The notes below the pieces were generated by a model. The model was given only the letters and a program-made list of their open reading frames with translations, did not search any database and was not told where the DNA came from. 9,950 nucleotides of DNA from Bacteroidales bacterium (GTDB lineage: Bacteria; Bacteroidota; Bacteroidia; Bacteroidales; JAADJA01): NCBI GenBank assembly GCA_030635465.1, contig DAOVYU010000019.1, positions 1 through 9,950 of the forward strand, written 5' to 3'. Position numbers and translations under genes: made by a program. This document shows positions 5,593 to 9,950 of this stretch, in pieces; within the stretch, counting starts at the first letter, position 1; each line of letters opens with the position of its first letter.

Positions 5593-7209
5593 TTGAAAAC
5601 AAAATTTACACTATACCTTCCTATTATTTTAGCCCTGGTTCTGATTGCAGGTATCCTTTTGGGTTATAAGCTTAAGTTAACATCGTCGGGAAATTCCCCT
5701 TTTTTTCAATTGAACACGAGAAATTACAGCAAGTTAAATGATGTGGTTAATTATATTGTTCAGGAGTATGTTGATTCAGTTAGTAAAGATAAATTAACGG
5801 AAGAAGGTATTCAAGGTATTCTTGATAACCTGGATCCTCATTCACAATATATCTCAACCAAGGAATATCATGAGGTAAATGACCCATTGTTGGGAAATTT
5901 TGAAGGAATAGGAATTCAATTCAGAATTGAAAAAGATACCATTATTGTCATCCAGACGATTGTTGGAGGACCTTCTGAAAAAGCAGGCCTGGCGGCTGGC
6001 GATCGTATTGTTTATGTAGATGATAGTCTCGTTGCTGGTGTCTCGATTGATAACAGAGGTGCAATGAAAAAGCTTAAAGGCAAAAGGGGAACCAATGTAA
6101 AAGTGGGCATTTTAAGAAGAAGGATTCCTGATATAATCGATTTTAAAATTACCCGTGATGTAATTCCTACATATAGTGTTGACATTGCTTATATGCCAAC
6201 CATAACAACAGGTTATATTAAGATCAGTAAGTTTTCAGCTACGACCTATGATGAATTTAATTCGGCAATAGAAAAATTGGAAAAAGAAGGAATGCAGAAT
6301 TTAATCATTGATCTTCGAGGAAATACAGGTGGCTATTTGAAAGCAGCAATTGATATTGCGGATGAATTTTTGGCTGAGGATAAATTGATTGTGTACACTT
6401 CAGGAAAAAATCAACCTAAAGAATTGTTTTATGCCACCAATAAAGGACAACTGGAAAACAATGGAATTGTTATATTAATTGATGGTGCTTCTGCATCAGC
6501 CAGTGAAATAGTTGCTGGAGCAATTCAGGATAATGACAGGGGATTAATTATTGGAAGACGATCATTTGGGAAAGGACTTGTTCAAAGACAATTAGACCTT
6601 TTAGATGGTTCGGCGGTAAGGTTAACAATAGCAAGGTACTATACACCAACCGGAAGATGTATTCAAAAACCCTATGATCCTGAGAAAGGCTTTGAGGAAT
6701 ATTACAGCGAATCCTATCATCGCTATTTAAATGGAGAACTGGAGGAAAAAGATAGCATTCATTTTAATGATTCACTTAAATATATAACTCCGGGAGGTAA
6801 AGTTGTGTATGGTGGTGGTGGAATTATGCCGGATATTTTTATACCAATCGAACGAGGTGAAGAGTTTCGGTATTACAATGATCTGATACAAAAAAGTCTG
6901 ATATTCAGATTTGCGTTTGAATATACTGATAAGAATCGTACTGATTTTAAACAATACAATGATTTTGAGAGTTTCAATAAACATTTTAAAATAACAGATG
7001 TTTTATTTAAAGAATTCATAATATTTGGTGAAAAAAATGATGTTACTAAAAATATTGAAGGAATAGAATATTCGAAGATTAAAATCAAAACTTTATTGAG
7101 GGCTTATATTGGACGAAATTTATTTGATAATGAAGGCTTTTATCCGATTTATCTCTCTATGGATGATACATTTAATGAAGCGATATCTTCATTTAGTAAC
7201 ACAAAATAA
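5593..7209 (+). CDS. Carboxy-terminal processing peptidase, family S41 (CtpA/Prc-like)
   Basis: 538 aa. An N-terminal hydrophobic segment (residues 5-24) serves as signal or membrane anchor, placing the enzyme in the periplasm or on the inner membrane face. A short helical region follows (about 45-95), then a PDZ domain (about 98-175, GNFEGIGIQF, GPSEKAGLAAGDRI) that binds substrate C-termini, then the S41 protease core. The catalytic pair is Ser302 in GASASASEI and Lys327 in SFGKGLVQ, 25 residues apart as in CtpB and Prc. The region from about 365 on (GGGGIMPDIFIPI at 407-419, then a charged tail to 538) is the long extension seen in Bacteroidota homologues. The start is TTG at 5593; an in-frame TAA at 5578-5580 leaves little room upstream, and TTG gives the expected MKTKFTLYLP opening. 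It lies after the tRNA terminator and 42 nt before sod. Substrates are not evident from sequence. Confidence 0.94.
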   Translation: MKTKFTLYLPIILALVLIAGILLGYKLKLTSSGNSPFFQLNTRNYSKLNDVVNYIVQEYVDSVSKDKLTEEGIQGILDNLDPHSQYISTKEYHEVNDPLLGNFEGIGIQFRIEKDTIIVIQTIVGGPSEKAGLAAGDRIVYVDDSLVAGVSIDNRGAMKKLKGKRGTNVKVGILRRRIPDIIDFKITRDVIPTYSVDIAYMPTITTGYIKISKFSATTYDEFNSAIEKLEKEGMQNLIIDLRGNTGGYLKAAIDIADEFLAEDKLIVYTSGKNQPKELFYATNKGQLENNGIVILIDGASASASEIVAGAIQDNDRGLIIGRRSFGKGLVQRQLDLLDGSAVRLTIARYYTPTGRCIQKPYDPEKGFEEYYSESYHRYLNGELEEKDSIHFNDSLKYITPGGKVVYGGGGIMPDIFIPIERGEEFRYYNDLIQKSLIFRFAFEYTDKNRTDFKQYNDFESFNKHFKITDVLFKEFIIFGEKNDVTKNIEGIEYSKIKIKTLLRAYIGRNLFDNEGFYPIYLSMDDTFNEAISSFSNTK

Positions 7210-7251
7210 GAATATAAATTAATATAATTATTAACCTAAAATTTTATAATC

Positions 7252-7827
7252 ATGGCATTTGAACTACCCCCATTACCCTATGCAATAGACGCATTAGAAC
7301 CATTTATTTCGAAAAGAACCCTGGAATTTCATTATGGGAAACATCATCAGGCATATGTTAATAATTTAAACAACCTGGTTCCCGGCACTGAGTTTGAAGG
7401 CAAGTCACTTGAAGATATCATTAAGAGTTCTGGTGGAGGTGTTTTTAATAATGGTGCTCAAGTTTGGAATCATACCTTTTATTGGAATTGTTTAGCTCCG
7501 AATGCCGGAGGTACTCCAACTGGTACTATGGAAGATGCAATTGTGGCTAGTTTTGGTTCTTTCGAAAGTTTTAAGGATCAATTTTCAAAAGCTGCTGCAA
7601 CGCTATTCGGAGCAGGATGGGCATGGCTTGTTAAAACTCCTGCTGGTAAACTGGAAATCATTCAGGAAAGCAATGCAGGAAACCCATTAAAAGATGGACA
7701 TACTCCACTTTTAACCTGTGATGTTTGGGAGCATGCTTATTATATTGATAAACAAAACAGACGACCGGACTACATTGCTGACTTTTGGAATCTTATAAAC
7801 TGGAATGCAGTTAAAGACAAGATTTAA
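7252..7827 (+). CDS. sodB: Superoxide dismutase, Fe/Mn family (iron type)
   Basis: 191 aa, full length. It converts superoxide to hydrogen peroxide and oxygen in the cytoplasm; no signal peptide is seen. Metal ligands are His27 (FHYGKHH), His74 (VWNHTFYW), and Asp157 and His161 in DVWEHAYY. Tyr35 and the glutamine at 70 (NNGAQVWNH) occupy the places typical of iron enzymes; manganese enzymes carry the active-site Gln nearer the C-terminus. Some Bacteroidota homologues work with either metal, so metal choice is inferred. The ATG at 7252 follows an AT-rich leader without a Shine-Dalgarno sequence. The gene is 42 nt downstream of the peptidase, with no clear promoter between, so read-through is possible. 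A strong terminator follows. Confidence 0.97.
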   Translation: MAFELPPLPYAIDALEPFISKRTLEFHYGKHHQAYVNNLNNLVPGTEFEGKSLEDIIKSSGGGVFNNGAQVWNHTFYWNCLAPNAGGTPTGTMEDAIVASFGSFESFKDQFSKAAATLFGAGWAWLVKTPAGKLEIIQESNAGNPLKDGHTPLLTCDVWEHAYYIDKQNRRPDYIADFWNLINWNAVKDKI

Positions 7828-7830
7828 GTT

Positions 7831-7862
7831 TAAAAAGGCTCCAGTTTTCTGGAGCCTTTTTA
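7831..7862. terminator. Bidirectional intrinsic terminator between sod and glmS
   Basis: TAAAAAGGCTCCA (7831-7843) pairs perfectly with TGGAGCCTTTTTA (7850-7862) over 13 bp around the 6-nt loop GTTTTC. T runs lie at the 3' side of the stem in both directions. It begins 3 nt after the sod stop and lies 18 nt beyond the glmS stop on the other strand, so it can end both convergent transcripts. Confidence 0.9.
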
Positions 7863-7880
7863 GTATTTTTATGATGACTT

Positions 7881-9719
7881 TTATTCCACGGTAACACTTT
7901 TTGCCAGATTACGCGGTTGATCTACATTACAATCGCGCATCACTGCAATGTGATACGATAATAATTGTAACGGTATCGTAGCTAATAATGGAACGAGCAT
8001 TTCTTCTGTTTCTGGTACTTCGATAATGTAATCTGCCAGTTTCTTTACATCTTTATCACCTTTAGTTACGATGGCAATAATTTTTCCTTTCCTGGCTTTA
8101 ACCTCTTGTATATTCGAAATTACCTTTTCATAGGTTCCCTTGTTGGTTGCAATTACAACAACGGGCATTTCACTGTCAATAAGTGCAATGGGGCCATGTT
8201 TCATTTCAGCTGCTGGGTATCCTTCAGCATGTATGTAAGAAATCTCTTTAAGTTTTAATGCACCTTCAAGAGCAACTGGAAAATTATATCCTCTTCCAAG
8301 GTATAAAAAGTTTCTGGCATAAGTGAAAGTTCTAGCCAGTGTTCTTATCTGATCGTCCACATCCAATGTTTCTTTTACTTTATTGGGTATAGATTCTAGC
8401 GCATTCAGTAATTGAAAATACCTTGAGGTTTCTATGGTTCCTTTCATTTTGGCAATTCTCAAAGCCATTAAGGTAAGGATTGTAACCTGAGCTGTAAATG
8501 CTTTGGTAGAAGCAACTCCAATTTCGGGTCCGGCATGAGTGTATGTTCCGGCATGTGTAGCCCTGGGAATTGAGGATCCAACCACATTACAAATACCAAT
8601 AATAGTTGCACCTTTTGATTTTGCCAGTTCAATGGCTGCCAGGGTATCAGCAGTTTCACCCGATTGAGATATTGCAATAACAATATCATCCTCATTTATT
8701 ATCGGATTGCGATACCTGAATTCAGAAGCATATTCAACTTCAACATGCGTTCTTGCCAAATCTTCAAATAAATATTCGCCAACAAGTGCAGCATGCCATG
8801 ATGTGCCACAGGCAATAATAGTAATCCTTTTGGCATTAGCCATTTTTTGCTCATAATCGATAATACCACCAAGTTTAACAATCCCTTTTTTGGCATTTAA
8901 CCTGCCTCTCATGCTATCAAGAATGGAACTGGGTTGCTCGTTTATTTCTTTAAGCATGAAATGATCAAATCCACCTTTTTCTAATTCAGTCAGGTTTAAT
9001 TCAAGTTTTTGGATGTACGGTGTTTTATTCTTATTCTTTACAGTTCTTATTTTAATTTCTTCACCTCTCCTGACACTGACAATCTCTTCATCGTTAAGAT
9101 AAACAACATCTTGTGTATATTCAGCGATTGGGGCTGCATCTGAGGCCAGATAATAATCATCATCGCCGATACCAACTACCAGGGGACTACCTTTTCTGGC
9201 AGCAATCAAAAGATTAGGTTCATCTTTTGAAATAATTACAATGGCATAGGCTCCAACAACTTGGTTGAGCGCAATCCTTACTGCTTCATCCAGGCTGACA
9301 TTTTCATTGTTTTTAATATCTTCAATAAGATGGATCAATACCTCCGTATCAGTATCACTTGAAAACTTATATCCCCTTTTTATTAACTCTTCCTTAATGG
9401 AAGCATAGTTTTCAATGATTCCATTATGAATAATAGCCAGGTTTTGTGATTGGGAAAAATGAGGGTGAGCATTGACATTATTTGGTTCGCCATGAGTGGC
9501 CCACCTGGTATGACCAATACCAATTGTTCCTTCAATGCTTTTACCTGATACAAAACCTTCAAGGTCAGTTACTTTTCCTTTTGTTTTGTACAATTTTAAA
9601 TCACCGTCCAATAATGCAATACCTGCACTGTCATATCCTCTGTATTCAAGGCGATATAGGCCTTTCATCAATATGGGATAAGCTTGTTTCGATCCAATAT
9701 ATCCTACAATTCCACACAT
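7881..9719 (-). CDS. glmS: Glutamine-fructose-6-phosphate aminotransferase (isomerizing)
   Basis: 612 aa, full length. It makes glucosamine 6-phosphate from fructose 6-phosphate and glutamine, the entry step to UDP-GlcNAc for peptidoglycan and lipopolysaccharide. The N-terminal class II glutaminase domain (2-240) starts with the catalytic Cys2 (MCGIVGY) and carries HTRWATHG (70-77), HNG (98-100) and SDTDTE (121-126). Two SIS domains follow: the first has ACGTSWHAALVGE (303-315) and SQSGETADT (351-359), the second LGRGYNFPVALEGALKLKE (474-492) with Glu492, and KHGP with His508. The C-terminus DQPRNLAKSVTVE carries the conserved Lys607. The ATG is fixed because Cys2 must become N-terminal. An 81-nt gap separates it from the upstream gene, with a good -7 box and no room for a glmS ribozyme. 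Confidence 0.98.
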   Translation of the reverse strand: MCGIVGYIGSKQAYPILMKGLYRLEYRGYDSAGIALLDGDLKLYKTKGKVTDLEGFVSGKSIEGTIGIGHTRWATHGEPNNVNAHPHFSQSQNLAIIHNGIIENYASIKEELIKRGYKFSSDTDTEVLIHLIEDIKNNENVSLDEAVRIALNQVVGAYAIVIISKDEPNLLIAARKGSPLVVGIGDDDYYLASDAAPIAEYTQDVVYLNDEEIVSVRRGEEIKIRTVKNKNKTPYIQKLELNLTELEKGGFDHFMLKEINEQPSSILDSMRGRLNAKKGIVKLGGIIDYEQKMANAKRITIIACGTSWHAALVGEYLFEDLARTHVEVEYASEFRYRNPIINEDDIVIAISQSGETADTLAAIELAKSKGATIIGICNVVGSSIPRATHAGTYTHAGPEIGVASTKAFTAQVTILTLMALRIAKMKGTIETSRYFQLLNALESIPNKVKETLDVDDQIRTLARTFTYARNFLYLGRGYNFPVALEGALKLKEISYIHAEGYPAAEMKHGPIALIDSEMPVVVIATNKGTYEKVISNIQEVKARKGKIIAIVTKGDKDVKKLADYIIEVPETEEMLVPLLATIPLQLLSYHIAVMRDCNVDQPRNLAKSVTVE

Positions 9720-9745
9720 AATATCAGGAGTTTAAAAAAATCGGG

Positions 9746-9753
9746 CAAAGTTA
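9746..9753 (-). promoter_or_regulatory. Candidate -7 box of a glmS promoter
   Basis: The minus strand reads TAACTTTG, a full match to TAnnTTTG. Nineteen nt upstream the sequence is TTTT (9776-9773), one base from TTTG, within a T-rich stretch. The start of transcription would fall near 9740, giving a leader of about 20 nt. glmS can therefore be transcribed on its own even if read-through from the upstream gene also occurs. Confidence 0.5.
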
Positions 9754-9800
9754 ATGAATATACGCTTAAAGAAAAAAATCATTTTTGTCATATTCATCTA

Positions 9801-9950
9801 TTACTCTAGAAGCGTATAAGTCACGTTTAAATACATTTTCGGGAGAGTTGCATTATCAGGGTCTGTACCAAATATAGAAACCTGATTTGCATTGACAGAT
9901 TTACCAGAAGTATACAATACAAGACCATACTCTGGGGTACCATTCAATAA
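9801..9950 (-). CDS. C-terminal end of a probable DUF4270-type protein, partial
   Basis: The minus strand is open from the right edge to a TAA at 9801-9803 (a TAG follows directly), giving 49 residues. They include TPEYGLVLYTSG, VSIFGTD and LPKMYLNVTYTLLE, an ending made of beta strands. In many Bacteroidota a DUF4270 lipoprotein gene lies just upstream of glmS on the same strand, and its C-terminus has the same kind of YGLVL ... LK..YT pattern, so that is my first choice. The carbohydrate-binding DNRLRE/CBM96 domain ends in a similar way and cannot be excluded. The start, any lipobox and most of the protein lie outside the window. The spacing to glmS is 81 nt. Confidence 0.6.
   Translation of the reverse strand, partial: LLNGTPEYGLVLYTSGKSVNANQVSIFGTDPDNATLPKMYLNVTYTLLE

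Noticed and set aside
7502..7690. Second plus-strand frame inside sod
   Set aside because: It overlaps the highly conserved SOD coding frame and has low-complexity composition without family motifs.
8468..8896. Additional minus-strand frames inside glmS
   Set aside because: They are out-of-frame shadows of glmS; the glmS frame carries all conserved motifs without a break.
9720..9800. Possible glmS ribozyme or other 5' riboswitch upstream of glmS
   Set aside because: Only 81 nt are available, no conserved ribozyme core is visible, and the glmS ribozyme is mainly known from Firmicutes.

Overview
The window looks like chromosomal DNA of a member of the Bacteroidota. It is AT-rich, start codons have A/T-rich leaders without clear Shine-Dalgarno sequences, and several candidate promoters fit the Bacteroidota type (TTTG near -33, TAnnTTTG near -7). 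The protein set also fits: a large lamin-tail-domain surface protein with a 'gliding-motility-type' C-terminal domain, a Bacteroidota-type S41 peptidase, and glmS preceded by what looks like the end of a DUF4270 gene. Genus or family cannot be fixed from the sequence.

Layout. Bases 2-2839 (+) are the 3' part of a very large secreted protein whose reading frame is open to the left edge, so its real start lies outside the window. It converges, with only 3 bases between stop codons, on a leftward cluster prs - rplY - pth (5136 down to 2843). That cluster makes PRPP, ribosomal protein L25/CTC and peptidyl-tRNA hydrolase, a housekeeping neighbourhood shared by many bacteria. Between prs and the next protein gene (5137-5592) lie a candidate prs promoter, a decayed and interrupted copy of a tRNA-Leu gene, the intact tRNA-Leu(CAA) gene at 5443-5525, and a strong intrinsic terminator. 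Rightward genes follow: a C-terminal processing peptidase (5593-7209, TTG start) and an iron-type superoxide dismutase (7252-7827). A 13-bp-stem terminator at 7831-7862 separates sod from the convergent glmS (9719 down to 7881). Upstream of glmS, on the same strand, the last 49 codons of another gene (9801-9950) run off the right edge.

Most genes are core metabolism or translation: PRPP for nucleotide synthesis, L25 and Pth for translation, GlmS for amino-sugar and cell-envelope precursors, Ctp for envelope proteolysis, and SOD for oxygen defence. I found no CRISPR array, transposase, phage gene, toxin-antitoxin pair or defence system. The least ordinary feature is the tRNA-Leu remnant at 5293-5426, broken in its D-loop by an 87-nt sequence with imperfect terminal inverted repeats. 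I see no convincing new multi-gene system.
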